The notes: a model not told the origin generated them from the sequence alone. Positions 1 to 13,324 are shown, counted from the first letter of the stretch. The stretch: 64,000 nt of DNA from Rhynochetos jubatus (GCA_027574665.1 CM050657.1:27527408-27591407), one strand, 5' to 3'. A program made the numbers and translations.

Positions 1-3000
1 CCTGGAATGACTGCTCAGTTTTCTCGTCACAGGCAGATGGGAGCAGCGATGTTGGGATTAGCGAATTTCTCCCTGTGAGCGCTAGCAGAGATTTGTAAAT
101 GAGTAGGGCTGATTTAAAGCTAATTTAATAACCATAGTGCTGCTTCTTCTCAATTTAACTTGTCTGTTCTTTTTGGAAGCAGACCAACATGCAATCTGTG
201 CCAAGATTGAATTATGCTGGCTTGGATTTTTATAATGCTTTTTATATTCTCTATCTCAAGTGAGTAATGAATTACGTTTAGTTGCACTGAAACAGTTGTG
301 AACACATCTAGTAAAAAGGCACTCTCCGACTCCTCACCTACTACAACATCACAGCAGCACCATTTACTTCACACCCTGACAGTGTCGTGGAACGTATTTC
401 TGCATGTTGTTGAGTCAACCTTTCCAAACTCTCTTTGAATAGTGAGGAGATCTTTAATAAGCGCCGGAGCCAAGCCCACAGAGTCATAATCACTACTTAA
501 TTTCACAGAGGTGAAACAGCCCAGATTCCACCAGTGGCACATGACTCGATCACTATTGTCTTCTGGTCTAGGTACAAAAGCATTATTTTTCCCAGTAATA
601 ATAACCAAAAAAATCCACATAAATGATTTTACAGAATCAGATATGGTACCTGGCTTGCCTCCAGCTGCACAGACATCGTGCACCGATGCTAGTACCCACC
701 TCCTCTTCATAATTATAGGATAATATCATCCTTCTGAAGCCATATTTCTGTGAACACTCACCAAAGGAGGAAATGATGTAACTGAGACCAATAGTCTTTG
801 GATAGTCATCCCCAGCACTTCCCTATTCTAAAAATAAACTAGACCAAATGCTATGATTTTCTAATGCTTTAATGATGTATTATTCCCATATACCAACTTC
901 TGAGAATCTCAAATTTATTGAATTTAGTACAGATGTTTAAAGGAATTCCTTCTTTTCCCCATGCCAGGAAGGGGAAAATTAGAGAAACAGATACACAGAA
1001 AGAATTTAAGCTGAGGGACTTCAGGTACCTGGGCTAAAACATGTTCATGACAGGAGGATATATTGCATGTTCATAGAAAGAGTCAAAAGAATTGTGATGG
1101 CCAGACTGATCAAGATCAAGCAGGACTCTGATTTTATATGTCATCCAGGTTATGGCTTGTCTGAAATTACAGTTCATCCTAGGATACAGCTGAAATCCTG
1201 AAAAGGGCCGGCTTACAAGAGAAAGGGCCACTTACTGAAATAAAACCTTCTTTCGTTTTTCATAGACTTCTCAAGGATACTATTAACCAAGCCCAATCCC
1301 ACTAAAAGTCACAACAGCAAATTATATTACTTTCTGGGATGACATCAATGTGAAGTGCTGCTCACACTTCTTGTTCTTCCTTTCCCAGTTAAATACTGTC
1401 TCTGGCACGATACATGACTTTAGAGGGTTTTTTTTTTTTAATATGGTTAATATATGTAGTTAATTTTGTTCCACCAGGGTGGGCCAATTTAAATTAAATA
1501 TTCCTTCACCAAGCCTGTCCAAACTGAAGCTAAGGAACAATCCTGACTCTGTGACTTTTGGAGGAGGTGCAATGTAAAGGCTGAATTTAACCTTGCCTGC
1601 AGACGTGCTGGTGACAGCTCTGAATATTCAAGGAGCTGAAGCTGAGGCTAGAAAACCATTCCCTTTTTAGGGAGTCACCAAAACTTTTGCTGGTTTGTAG
1701 GACCAATGTAAGTCTCTATTCACCACTGGGCAGCACAGCAGCTTGATGCCTGGGGTGGTTTCCATGGGAAGGGTGTCTGCACTGGGGGCGCCTTTTCACC
1801 CCACCAGTTGTGACCATGGGTGAGCAGCCAGACAACCCAGCGCGCTCCTGGCAGCAAGTCCCACGGCAGCATTTGTACCCAGTACAGGTACAGCACAGCC
1901 CCCCAGGGATTATGGTGTCCCCAGCATGCACAAACAGCTGAGCTGGGACAGGTCTCATCAACTCAAAATGTTCTCGCCGCTCCCCACACATCCCATATTG
2001 TGCCAAATTTTCTTTAGGGAAAAGAAGTTTCGCATTTCAAGCACTGGGGAGGAAATTCAGGGTCTGCAAAAGGTATTTGGAGAAAGGACAGGGAAGCCAA
2101 GCCAGAACCAGCAGGCAGATGGTCCCTCCTTTTATTTTAGATCTTGCCATTTTTACAATTGCTTGGCCTACTATGCACCTATTTACAGTCAACAAACTCT
2201 CTGGCCATGTTACAAAGGCTACGTTTGGCTCAACATGTGATCCACAGTCAATCAAATTTATTAAAATTGGTGGTACAAAAGAAAAAATTCTGTGACACCC
2301 CTCCCTTCCATCCTAAAACACATTCACTTGTCTGGTCCAAAATGTTTAATTTGTCATGTCTTCCAGTAAACCTCGGAGAATTGCACTTGGAAAGAATCCA
2401 GCCAGTCTTTCAGGGCTGTACAGCACAACCGATACACTCGTTAGCGTCAGCAGTGAAGCCGACATGCCAATAAATTTCATTAAGGGGATTGCTAGTTCCC
2501 ACAAGATTCTGGTACCGAGAAAATTGCAAAGAATTACAAAAAGAGTCAAACCCCCAAATTCCTAGTGATTCAGAAATTAGGTTCCAAAACACCATAGCAC
2601 CTATCAGTAAGCAGCGCAAAAGCAGGGAAACCTATGGAAGATCCTGCTGGGAATAAAGAAAGTGAACAGCCATTTTCTTTCATTAAAGCCTCTTTGCTCC
2701 AAGAAGATTGTGATTGACACCAATAAGGGATTTGCTTGACTAAATGAGATTTAGTCTCTACAGCTGGGATGGGATGAAACCTAATTGCCTGCATCAGAAA
2801 TTACCATTGTTTTGTGGGTCACAATCTGTAACGTTCTACTTTGCATATTTTCCAGCTTTACAATTTATTGTAAAAGAATTCAGTCTGTTCAATATTTGAA
2901 AAATGGAAACACCGCTCACTGGATGAGCTAAATAGGATCATTTTCATTGTAACTGATGGGCCAGCTGCAGCCATCGGAGACTTCAGTGGCCCAGCGACAC

Positions 3001-6000
3001 ACAACTTCACCAGCAAGCTGACTGACAAGTGACCAGGGTTAAGCCTGCTCAAACCACAGAGACCTGTTTCTCAGGCAACTGGGAGCGACCTACTCTTTCT
3101 ATTACCTTTTATTTCTCAAGTTAGAATTTATCGTTGCTTTCGCTATGAATTTCTAAAGCCTCAGAAAACTCTCTCACTCATGGTTACAACGTGCAAGCCA
3201 CACAGGACTGTTGGTTCAGCACTGCATCCCCGCTGGGGCGAGAGAAGGGATGCTTCACGCTGCGCTCGACTTAGTCATAAGCGTTTCCTGAATTCTGTTT
3301 CTCAACCATGATTATTCGCCTGGCATCGTAGCCTTGCTGCGGTGCTTCCTGAACCTGGAAGGTCTGTGCATGGGCACGTGCACCCACCAGTTTAGACATT
3401 AAGCTACCAACATAGTCCGCAAAATATTCACGACAACAAGCAAACAACTGATTTGTCCCCTGCGTTTATGCAGTAGCTGGAAATGCTTTTTAGGAAGAAG
3501 ATAAATTTCATTTAATCCCAAAATTAAGAGCTCTAAAGAAATCGCTAAGATTTTAAATTAAATTTCAGGTACTGGCTTTTCAAAATGTCAAAAATGACAG
3601 CTTCTAAATAGTGAGTACTCTGAAGCCTAGACTAAATATTTGCCCATAGGCTACTTCAGGGGAAAAACAAGGAAGTCTTGTAAAGTATCTTAAGGGTTTT
3701 TTTTTTCCAGCTTGATTTACACAGACCTCTAACCTGCCAACACTCAGCCACTCCCCTGCCCTTACCTGACCTTCACCAGAAAAAAAAGAGTGCAGTTATA
3801 GCAACAAAAGGTTTTCTTTACAGCTACCATGCTGAATCTATTCATGAAGAACGCAAGCAGAAACCAAGGATGTGGTTCACTCATCTTCATACAGGTGTCT
3901 CGACAGGTAGGATGTGCTGGAAGACGACTTGGAAGAAGGGATGGGAGCTGTGGGGGAGCAGAGAGGACCTGCTGATGCAGAGCTGGAGCTCTCCAGCTGG
4001 CCCCTTGCCTCATGAGCGAAGACTTCTTCCCTGGAGTGAAATGTACTGTCTGCCCTGGGCACCAAAAGGGGATGCTGCAGTGAGCCTAGTTCACCTATTC
4101 TGTAAACACGTTGTGCTTCATCTCCGCTTTTTCTAGCACGGTCTGAGGCAGACAGATTCATGGTCGCAAACTTGCATGTCGTGGATTTGACCAAAGCTTT
4201 TAAGCTTCCAGTACCAAGTTTACATAAACAACACTTCTGACTCTGTTGTGTATACACACACACGTGTGTATATATATAACTTCACATAGAGAGAGTCATT
4301 ATAGCTTAAGGAAAATCTACATAAAAAACCCAGATACTCCCAATTTTGGCCCTTAAGTGGCACTCGGGTGACCCTCATAGCAAAGGCAGAGGCCCAGCTC
4401 TGACACCTGCAGCATCTATACAGCAATGATAATACTGGTTATAGCAACAAGGTCAGGTCATCGGCTTGTGCAAATTGGATGAATAAGGGAGCTGGAGCGA
4501 TCTGCCCACGGTCATCTGTGTACAGGCACAGGATGGATGGGAGGATGTGCCAGGCATTCCTAGCTCACCCGCTCCTACACCTGCCTCATCCAGCACAAAC
4601 CTGCTGCTAAATCAGGGCGCATTTTATGTAACACCATGCACAGCACAGAATTGTCCTTCAAAACATTCTTATTTACCTTGAAAAGTTACTTTTTAGCAGA
4701 CTTTGTTTATAGAGTACACAGGAGGCTTGTGGTTTTTTCGAAGACTGAAGGGAAGACTCTAATGCCTGTTCATTAGATCATGCTCTGATGCTAAAGACTT
4801 TTAACCACTATTGTAAGTCTGACTATGAAGCTGCAATGCAAGATGAGCAAACTACACTGCCTGTTTTTGCTTAAATACTCAAATTTACATGTATAAAGTC
4901 CAAGACCTGTAGACCGGGCAAACAGCTTTTTTTGAAAAGGACTCAACCACTTCATAAGCCCCTGAAGCAAAAACAACTGACAAAACTGTTTGCAATAGGT
5001 CTAAATAAACTTTTCTAAAATGCCATTTGACTTCTAGAGAGTACTTAGTAATAAGACACTGTCCCGTAGGGCAAATCTCATATGTGCTGTTCCGCTTCAT
5101 TTTACTCAGTGAATATCTCCCTTTTTCTACCTACACTACGGGTAGTTACCTCGTCATGAGTTATATTTTTCATGCTACATCTCTGAGTAAATAATTGTAT
5201 TTCCACAGAGGCTCTATGTGTAAAAACTAATATCACCTATACGTGACCATTATAAACTCAGCTCTTGCAGTGATGTTGAAATTATAATAATTTCCTTGAC
5301 ATCAACTACCCTCCCAATCAATTATCCAGTGATCAAGTTATTTACGTACACAGAACGTAAATGAGAGCAAAATCTGGTCAACCACACTGAGCCCAATCAA
5401 CAGCCTACAATCAATTAAAACTAATCAGATCATAATTAGTCTTACAAAAAGTTTCCAGGAAATAACACAAGTCCACCTACAGAAAATAAAGATCTAAATG
5501 TAGTATATTAAGAAATAGAACCTTTGAATAAGGTCCCCACATACAACAGTCATTACAGCAACAGTGGGAGCTAACACCGCTGTGCAATCTGCAGCGTCGG
5601 AGGTGTGGAGGACTGATGCACGAAGAGATTGGCTCCTGGTTGGTAGCAAAAAGTGCCCCTAGGCCAAAGATTTAACATGCTCCAATTATGAAATATTGGG
5701 TAGAAAGAAACAGATCGCAAGCCACAAAAGTAAAGCCAAGTGTGCACGCATTTCCTAAGGGCTAAACAAACTACTGAGAAATACACATGCAGAGTAACAT
5801 GACACAGTGACCCCATCTTTTTCTCTCTTATGGCTGAAAAGAACAGAAATTGGGACAAAGAGATTCCCCTGAAAAGCTGAGTTCTGTCCCTGCCATTACA
5901 GCAGCCAGCCACTTCACAGGAAGCGCAGTGTGAACCACAAACCCCTGATGAAAAAGGCACATTACCTATTAAAGGCAACAGGCACACGGTTACAAGCACT

Positions 6001-7573
6001 CTAAGTTTTAGGTCAGAGTATGATACATTTTATTGTCTCAAAAAGCAAAATGGTTTAAAGATTCTTTGGCACCACTACACTGAACAGGCTCTCAGCTTCT
6101 GTTACCTGAGGATACAGGCAAGAATGAACAAATATATTCCTCTACCTGCAGGCAGGCTACTGATTGTGACTTTTTGGGCTTTGTTTTATTTGCAGCTATA
6201 CTTTCCTGTAAGGCTTCAACCACTTCTGGTGGGCACTATTCATGTACGGTCAAGATTTGTACAATAACGACAAATATCCCTCCTAACTGGGATTTAAGAG
6301 GGTAAGCCAAGCAGCGTGCCTGCCTCCTACTGAAGTCTTGTGAACTGCCAGGGTCGGATGCTTTCAGTAGCACCACCAGCAGTCATTCTTGGAACCCAAC
6401 ACCATGAAGCTTGCTATCTCTGACTGCATGCCAACAGCTATTACAACTACGCTGCAAAGTAGCCTTGTCAGAAAGATCCATTTCCATAGGAAATACCTAT
6501 CCAAAACGGCAGCTAGTCACAACCAAAACTCAAGCACTCTACTAGATGAACCACAGACCACCTTAATCAACCTGTGACTGTTGCAACTGCAAAGTTATTT
6601 TCCTTCCTATTTAAAATTAGTCAATGAGAATGATGTTCTTCAGTGTATTCGCAGTGATTCTTTGTTACACTGGACATGCAGAATAGCCTCAAAAGAACCT
6701 CCAGCATGCACAGGCAAACCAGCTTGTATTGGATATACAAAACCACAGGAGAAAACCAAACACCTCTTGCCATGAAGAGAAGAATCCATTGTCTCCAAAT
6801 CACTGTTGGGGAAGCCATGAGACGTTTGACATCTGAAGCAGCCTCTCAAGTTAAGAGTATACACTGAAAGCTAGTACTTGCCCAAGGCTTCTCAACAGAA
6901 GGCTCTCAGCATTTTACCTGAAGCTGGCTGCAGTTTCAGTTTCAGTCAGGAAAGCTTAGGCACGGCGCAGTTAACGTGAGCTGCCCAGTGCCACACAGCG
7001 GAGTGGCGGGAGGAGCAGTCCTGGCCCAAAGCCATCAAGGCAAACCTGCCGTCTGCCTCGCAGGGCAGAACCTCGCTCCAGCTCTCCTGCAAGGGCTGTG
7101 GAGCTTCCTCCCGTTGCTCCCTGATCTCCAGGAGGCCAGTCGCTTTCTCCTCCTCCTCCTGGCCTCCAGAGGCACAAATCACCCACTGCAGATTGTAGAA
7201 CCTGAATTAGCAGAGAGTAACTTTCTACTCCAGAAGCAGCATTATGGATTTTCATGGAGCTACCAAGCACATGTTACCAGGCTCCAGAGAGACTGTCACA
7301 TAGTGCTGCTATCAATATGGCTCTGGTGGACAACGCAGTGCCATACAACAGTTTCCCTAACGCACTTAAGTTCTGTAAACTGCTAAAGTCCCCGCGCTTC
7401 AGTAACCATCTCCACTGTTCAGTTCCTCGTTACACAGACTGATGAGACTCGGCCAACCCCATGTACACACTAAGGAATAAATCCTACTCTCTCCTATGGG
7501 TAGTCTGAAGAGTGTTTGACCTGCAATTCCCTAGTCGTTTTGTAGAAGAGGTGGAAGGAGGGTGCATACTCAC
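1..7573 (-). other. DOCK10: DOCK10 intron downstream of alternative exon 1.2
   Basis: This AT-leaning stretch follows the exon 1.2 splice donor in the direction of transcription. I searched the minus strand for the next DOCK10 exon, which in mammals encodes a segment starting around QEKPRLLEPLDYE, and found nothing like it, so exon 2 should lie before coordinate 1. Open frames here are short, unlike any protein I know, and show no matching splice sites. Apart from a small CA/TA simple repeat near 4.25 kb I see no recognisable repeat or gene. Confidence 0.7.
4251..4277. repeat. CA/TA dinucleotide simple repeat with a central palindrome
   Basis: A short run of CA then GT then TA dinucleotides. 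The centre, ACACACGTGTGT, is a 12-bp perfect palindrome containing a CACGTG E-box. This is most simply a microsatellite; the E-box is likely incidental. Confidence 0.8.
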
Positions 7574-7675
7574 GCAGCTTAATCTGTGAATTTCTCCTTG
7601 ATTCACTCGCCTAATGGTCCTTCTCTTCTTCCGCAGCTCACTGGGCTCCTTTCTGAATCTCCCGCGAAAGCTCAT
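7574..7675 (-). CDS. DOCK10: DOCK10 alternative first coding exon (exon 1.2, DOCK10.2-type N-terminus)
   Basis: Read on the minus strand, the ATG at 7675 opens 34 codons beginning MSFRGRFRKEPSELRKKRR and ending in GEIHRLSC. They stop at a consensus donor, TGC|GTGAGT (intron bases 7573-7568), in phase 0. The peptide closely matches the alternative N-terminus I remember for human DOCK10 isoform 2 (starting MSFRGKVFKREPSEF, then KKRRTVRRVNQ), which replaces the exon 1.1 peptide. It is strongly basic (K/R-rich) with no transmembrane segment. DOCK10 is a cytoplasmic Cdc42/Rac exchange factor of the zizimin (DOCK-D) group with PH, DHR1 and DHR2 domains; all of these lie in later exons outside the window. 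The start has A at -3. The phase-0 end matches exon 1.1, so both can splice to a common exon 2. The identification rests on memory of the human isoform, with no search. Confidence 0.86.
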
Positions 7676-7893
7676 TGTATCCGTAGGAATTCAAGCAGCA
7701 AACAAATCTCTTTAAAAACTGCTCCTTTAACCTCCTTCCCTCAGCAGCTTCAGCACAACAACAGGGAGCTGCGTATACTGTTCGAGGGGGAAGTATGTCT
7801 AAAACTTACATGCTGTATCCACAGTAACTGAACAGAAAGAAGAAGAAACCCAGCAATAACTCATTTCTTCCTGTGAATAATATTCTGCAATTA
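7676..7893 (-). other. DOCK10: Inferred 5' untranslated leader of DOCK10 exon 1.2
   Basis: This lies between the TATA-like box at 7917-7923 and the exon 1.2 ATG. If transcription starts 25-30 bp after that box, the leader is about 215 nt. It holds a 21-codon upstream ORF (7799-7864, minus strand) and, in another frame, an ATG directly followed by TAA (7806-7811). An ETS-type core CAGGAAG sits at 7867-7873. The GTAAGT within 7804-7809 could act as a donor, so part of this leader might be spliced. The transcription start itself is not visible from sequence. Confidence 0.45.
7799..7864 (-). CDS. Upstream ORF in the leader of DOCK10 exon 1.2
   Basis: On the minus strand, the ATG at 7864 opens 21 codons (starting MSYCWVSSS) and ends with TAG at 7799-7801, well before the exon 1.2 start codon at 7675. 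It is only relevant if the leader is transcribed as inferred. It could lower translation of the DOCK10.2 isoform by capturing scanning ribosomes. Short ORFs like this are common by chance, so the functional claim is weak. Confidence 0.3.
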   Translation of the reverse strand: MSYCWVSSSFCSVTVDTACKF

Positions 7894-7916
7894 AGGCGAG
7901 AGTGTCTCATTAAACC

Positions 7917-7963
7917 ATAAATACTCCCAGTCCCCGCCTCAAATGCAAATCAAAATAGGAAGT
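7917..7963 (-). promoter_or_regulatory. DOCK10: Candidate alternative DOCK10 promoter: ETS, octamer, GC box, TATA-like box
   Basis: Read on the minus strand toward exon 1.2, four motifs occur within 47 bp: an ETS core on the opposite strand (AGGAAGT on plus, 7957-7963), a perfect octamer ATTTGCAT (7943-7950), a GC box GAGGCGGGGA (7931-7940) and a TATA-like TATTTAT (7917-7923). The octamer ends about 20 bp before the TATA-like box, the layout of immunoglobulin-type Oct-2/Oct-1 promoters. The ATG follows about 240 bp downstream. There is no CpG island here, in contrast to the exon 1.1 promoter. Published work on human and mouse DOCK10 describes alternative first coding exons used differently in T and B lymphocytes, which fits. 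That this cluster drives transcription is inferred from position and motifs only. Confidence 0.55.
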
Positions 7964-10900
7964 TGTAGAAAAAAAACCCCAACCCGCTTGCAACTGAACA
8001 TTTATCTTTGTCTCAAAACCCATGACATCCTTTCTCGTCACCACCCTCTCCGATTCAAACGCCGGAACGGCTGCTCTCTTACTTCATGGGCACGTAAGTC
8101 CGCAAGCTAAAAAAAGGCCTTCACAGAACAACCACCTCCTGCCGAGCCCCTCGGTAGCAGACTTCAATCACCCAGCACACAGCAACAGGTCCGTGCTGCC
8201 GGGGCGCAGAATCACCTCTGCTTTCAGACCAAGGTAGCAGTTCCCCTTTCAAACTGGTGTGCAACGTCAAGAAGAGGAAGCACCCTGCAAATTCCTAAAT
8301 CTGCAGACAGCTATAAAATGGGGGAAATAGAGAAATATATACGCTAATCTCCAAAATGCATTTTCTGGCTTGTAAACCCCTGGGTTTAGAAGTGCTTGTC
8401 ACTTTTCCAACTTGGAAAACTCACTACTTGCTTCAACCCTGCTCTCAGCTCAGGTGAGAGTAAAGCTGCCAGGGGGAGCCTGCTCCCCAGACCCCCCAGC
8501 CAGGGGCCATGACCACAGCCCCCCACCCTGCGCAGGCGGTGACAGCAGCACCCCGGCAGGTTAGGAGCCCCTCACTCAGCACCACCGAACCGCAGAGGCA
8601 AGGGGAGCAGTGACACGGGCAATCGGGCTGGTGGTGGTGAAGGTAGGAGAGCTGGCCGCAGGCTGGCAGGGCACAAAGGTCTTTTAAAACTGAACAAGCC
8701 CCCTCAGTGCCCACACATGTGCACGCTCACACACAGGCCCTTTTCATCTCCTTTGTTCCAGCTGAGGTTTCTTCCTGCTGCAGCAGCAAAGCTGCATTCC
8801 CCTGTGCACATGGTCATTGTGTGGCATGCATTTGGGGGTTTTTTTAATTTCACTTAATATCAGTGTGTGTCACTAAGACAAACAGATAGCTTTTCTGCTT
8901 TTTCTTTCTGGATTTTTTGCAAATTGGATGATAAGCATCTTTCTTCACAACTCATTTCAATTATGTACTCTGAGACTTGCAACTTTACCGAGTGTAATAT
9001 TTTTTTTCTTTCCAGCAAATAATTCCAAGTTCTGTGAACTCTTTCACCCATTTTTCAGAATCAGTAACATTTGATCCAAAGTAACAAACCTCTGCAGAAT
9101 TTCCACACGCAGAATTTCCACACATAGCATTTCTGTGGCAGATCATACCGAGCCCAGCGTGTCCGCCTGCACACTACAAAACAACACATGGGCCGGATTA
9201 GTTTGCTTTCGTCTTCCACAGTGCAACTTCATGAATTAAAACCCCATCTTGTGATCAACTTTGTCATTTAGCTTTGCCTTTGTAAAGCTCATCTCCCTTA
9301 AACCAGGTGTTACCAGCCTGCTGTGTGACTGCTGAAGACAGGTTCCCCTACCCAGCCGTGAAAAGCACCTGTGTATGTCACCAGAAGACAGGAAAGACAC
9401 CAGAAACCCTTTGCCAAGCTATACAGACATTTCAAGTGGCTACCAACATAGCATTACCCGAGTTGGAATCGCCCTTGTTTTCTCCCAAACCACCATGCTA
9501 TCTGTATTGAGTCCCAAGTGCCTCTCATGTAACACCATGAACACAGCTGCCAAGACAAGGGGTCCTTGCCAGAAGTTAAATTTCATGCCAGATCCATCAG
9601 CTCTGCTGGCTTAACTCAAAGCAGATACCAGTTCCTCTCAGAGGCTCCTTCGCCTATCGCCTCCTTTTGTAGCTGTCACACAGAATGAACCGAGCTCCAT
9701 CTTCCCTTTCCTCGGGAAGACTCTTTCCCAGCTCCCTGCCTCCAGCAGCGCTCAGGAGCCCTTCCAGGGTGTCCTTTCCACCAAGATAAGGGTCACCACC
9801 ACTTCCTGAAACTTTGATCAACTTGTGTTACTCCCAAAGAATACAAAAGATGAACTTAAGTTCAAGTTCCAGCTGGTGCATATCCAATTTTCTCCACTGA
9901 CTATCTTCTGTCCAAAGGATTTTTTTTCCTAATACTATTAAACATCATTTATTTCCATATCTCTGACAGACAGTTTTTCGGACTCGATGCTAAAGGCACC
10001 GAGCATTGTATTTTGTCGGCACAAAAGCATTAAAAGGTTGAAGCAATGAAATAACAAATAAGCTACGGCATTCACACAGAGGTATAAATAGAACTAATAG
10101 TAAACAACTGCAGATAAAGATTCCACTTTCTTAGATCTGTTTTGAATGCAAATCCCTCTACACTTGTAATGGAGAATATCACCAGTGAGACATCTAATAA
10201 TGCTTTGTCCTGTAGCAGAAGTACAAAGCAAACTTCATTAGCATCAGCGTGACTGAAAGATTTCCTACTTTTTCTTCAAAGACTTCTCTATCTCTTCGAT
10301 TAAAGATATCAGGTACTTTAAGATGATCATGAAATTGGTTATGTTAATATGAACGAAGCTCCTGTGCTGCTTTTAAATTCAGCACTATTATGTATAAGGT
10401 GAGAAGTATTATCCGTACGTCAAGTTAACCCAAGAAAAGAGGTATTTGGTGACAGGAAAACCACAAGCCTTGCTTTATGTTTGTGAACAGCAGGATCAGA
10501 TTCACGTAGTCAAAATAAGGATGCTGAAACACTTAAAAATGATAGAATATGTAAGGTAGCCAATTCAGTGTTTAATTTGTCCTCTGCTGTCGTTGCTGAA
10601 CAACTGCATCTGTTCCCAGCATTTTGAAAAAACTTACTAATATCTAGGTAGGAAAAATAACACCATTTGCTATCTCTACTCCTGTTAAAGAATAGCTACA
10701 CATTCCCTTTGTTTCACAGCCACTAGCATTCAGTTTTCTGATCAGGGTCACGAGTTCTTTAATAACTTTTTTATTCTCTTTTCCTGCATTCCTTCTAGAG
10801 CTTCTGTCGAATGTAATTTATTTCCCTCTTAAACGTATTCACTGTCATGTTTCATTGACTTCAGTTTGAATCTATCATATAGAGCAATAAATAAAAATGT

Positions 10901-13324
10901 CCTGCTGGACAAAAACTAATCCACTGCTAGAGTATGTCGTTCAGTCATCGGAAAATGAATTTCACTAATGCTTTGCTAGCAGGCATGTAAAGATACAAAA
11001 ATTCAGTTCCTAAAGTATCTTCACTTAACACTCCAAAACAGGCTAAATATTTGAGTTGCTGTGTAGCAAATACTGAATTCACCATACTGTCCTTCTAAAA
11101 TAATATAATCTACCACCTGCCACCAAGAAGGATCAAGAAATAAAGCTTCAGTTAGCCCCACTGGCACTTTTTGTTCAGATTTAGAAGGGTGGGAAGGAGA
11201 AATCACATGCAAAGATCAAATTCACAGCAAGCTTCAGGGAATGAATGCTTCCCTTCAGCTCAGGACTTCTGTCTGGGAGCAATGCTGACGTGTACAGAGT
11301 ACAAGTCAAAAACATAGCCTTGACTTATGCCTCTGTACACAGGAATAATTGCACATCCGTAGTCCTTATGCACCTAATGCATAAGGTTTAACAGATGTGA
11401 GAAGGTTTAATTAACAAGTAAGAAAACTCCTTTTGCTGGAACAAGCTGCATCAGCTGTGTATTATGCCTATTCTGAAATTAAATTCTGAAACAAAAGACA
11501 AACCTCTCATAACAAAACTTGCTTCATTTACCAACTAAGTCCCCTGCAACGACAGTGACGCTACCATTCAGACAGTCACCACAGCACAGGCCAGCATCGA
11601 GATCTGGCTGACAAACTTAATGCTTCACCATTTGGCTGAGTGCAGGTAAGATACCTGCCTACCTCCCTTCAATGGCTTCTGGTGTTTCCGACACATCAGA
11701 ACTCCTGGAAGAACCACAGCAATACAGTGGCTGAAGATAAACCAAAGGATGACAGCCATGCCAAACACCCAGCCCCTGGAACAGACACAGAAACAATGGG
11801 CTTTTTTTTTAATTGTAAATTGTTTACTTTTTCTAAACTTACTCCACATCGCCTTCCAGCCCTCTCTATCCCATACTGTGGATGTAGGATGCAGAAGTCA
11901 CAGAATCAGCAGACCTTACTGGTGTACTCAACACAGTTTATATCCCACAACACGCAGGCAGCGCCGGTAGATAAGCTATATTAACACAAACTGATGCTGC
12001 TTTTCATATATTCCTCACCTGGTCTTCAATATCAGCCCCCCAGCAAGCTCCCCATCACCATCTGTCACACCCTGAACAGCACGGCAGGGCAAGCAGCTAG
12101 AAGTCAGTTGTGCACCTGGACCAAGCCAGCCGGACCAGATATAACCTGGCACCCTTCCCGCGGGCAGCGGGCTTGCTAGGCAATTGGCTGCAGTGAGCGA
12201 CAACACACTGCACGTACTCCCAGATGTGACTGCCAACAATCTATTAATAGGACTGTGAGGCCAAAACTGAGGTGTTGGTGACTGTACACCACATGGTTCT
12301 TATCCACATCTTCCAGGCGTCGGGAAGAATGTGTGCTCTGGTTTTTATGTGCATTTGTATTAAATTTGGACTGGTAAAGCAGATCACTGTCACTGGTCTA
12401 TGCTTTGGAAAGGTTTGGTGTGGTTTTTTTTTTTTAATTTTTAAGAGAGCAAAAATATAAAACCAAAGCCATTTAAACAGAAAAGCAAAATATTTTAGTT
12501 ACAAAAAACTACATGAAGCAACCTTTTGCAAAGTCACTCTGGTAATGAATCAACTGGAAGTGAATTACATTGTTCTTTGAGAAATGTAACTGCACTTATG
12601 GTTGAACACCAGTTGCACACAAACCCTGTGTGAAGTCATTAGAAGAGCTGATACTTGCTTTTTGCCTACAGATCCCTAACAGCTAGCTCTGACCAGGCAA
12701 AGGGCCAGGAATCCATCCCAGTAAAAACATCACCAGCACCCAAGGTGAACTCTCCGAGGCAGGGCAACAGCATCCCCACATAAATGCCCATGAGAAGAAG
12801 CCCTGTGTGTTTGTCGGAGCTCTGCTAACAGACCTTTCCAGACAACAGTGTCAGTGCCTCCACCGATGTCAATCCACTTCTTCCTGCCCTGACAGCGTGC
12901 GGATCCCAGCTGCTCCTTCCTAACACTCACCCTTGCTTCATGCCCCAGACATTACACTGTCATACTGCTTTGCCCTGCCTGAAAGGCTAAAATACGCCTT
13001 CTAGTTGAGCTGGTGGTGCCAGGAGCCCTCCACAGGCTGCACTTGCCAGCCAGTCTCTTTGAGCATTTCCAGAGGTAGTAAGATCCATCTGTGGCTGACA
13101 GTGTCCCACAGGGGGTGAGGAGAAGGCCTCGGGGAGGGAGGTTTGGCAGCTCCCAGCCTGATCTCACATGCAGGACCCAAGGGCCCTTGAAGTACATACG
13201 CATTATCACCTCAAAATGGCCTTGTAAGCACTTGCCAAGAGCTGGCTGATAACATCCACACTCCAACAGCCACTTACTATTGCCCCTTTGCTGAATTTAC
13301 AGCTCCCACAAAAACATCTTGCTG
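7964..13324 (-). other. DOCK10 intron between exons 1.1 and 1.2, no gene seen
   Basis: This is the part of the big intron just upstream of the exon 1.2 promoter. It contains a GC-richer stretch at 8.46-8.70 kb, a 15-bp direct duplication at 9.1 kb, and otherwise AT-rich unique sequence. No open frame resembles a known protein or has convincing splice borders, and I recognise no transposon. Confidence 0.6.
9094..9123. repeat. 15-bp perfect tandem duplication
   Basis: The unit GCAGAATTTCCACAC occurs twice head to tail (9094-9108 and 9109-9123) without mismatch. This is probably a recent slippage duplication and may be polymorphic. Confidence 0.85.

Noticed and set aside
1-7573. DOCK10 exon 2
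   Set aside because: Looked for its expected peptide on the minus strand and did not find it; it should lie outside the window.
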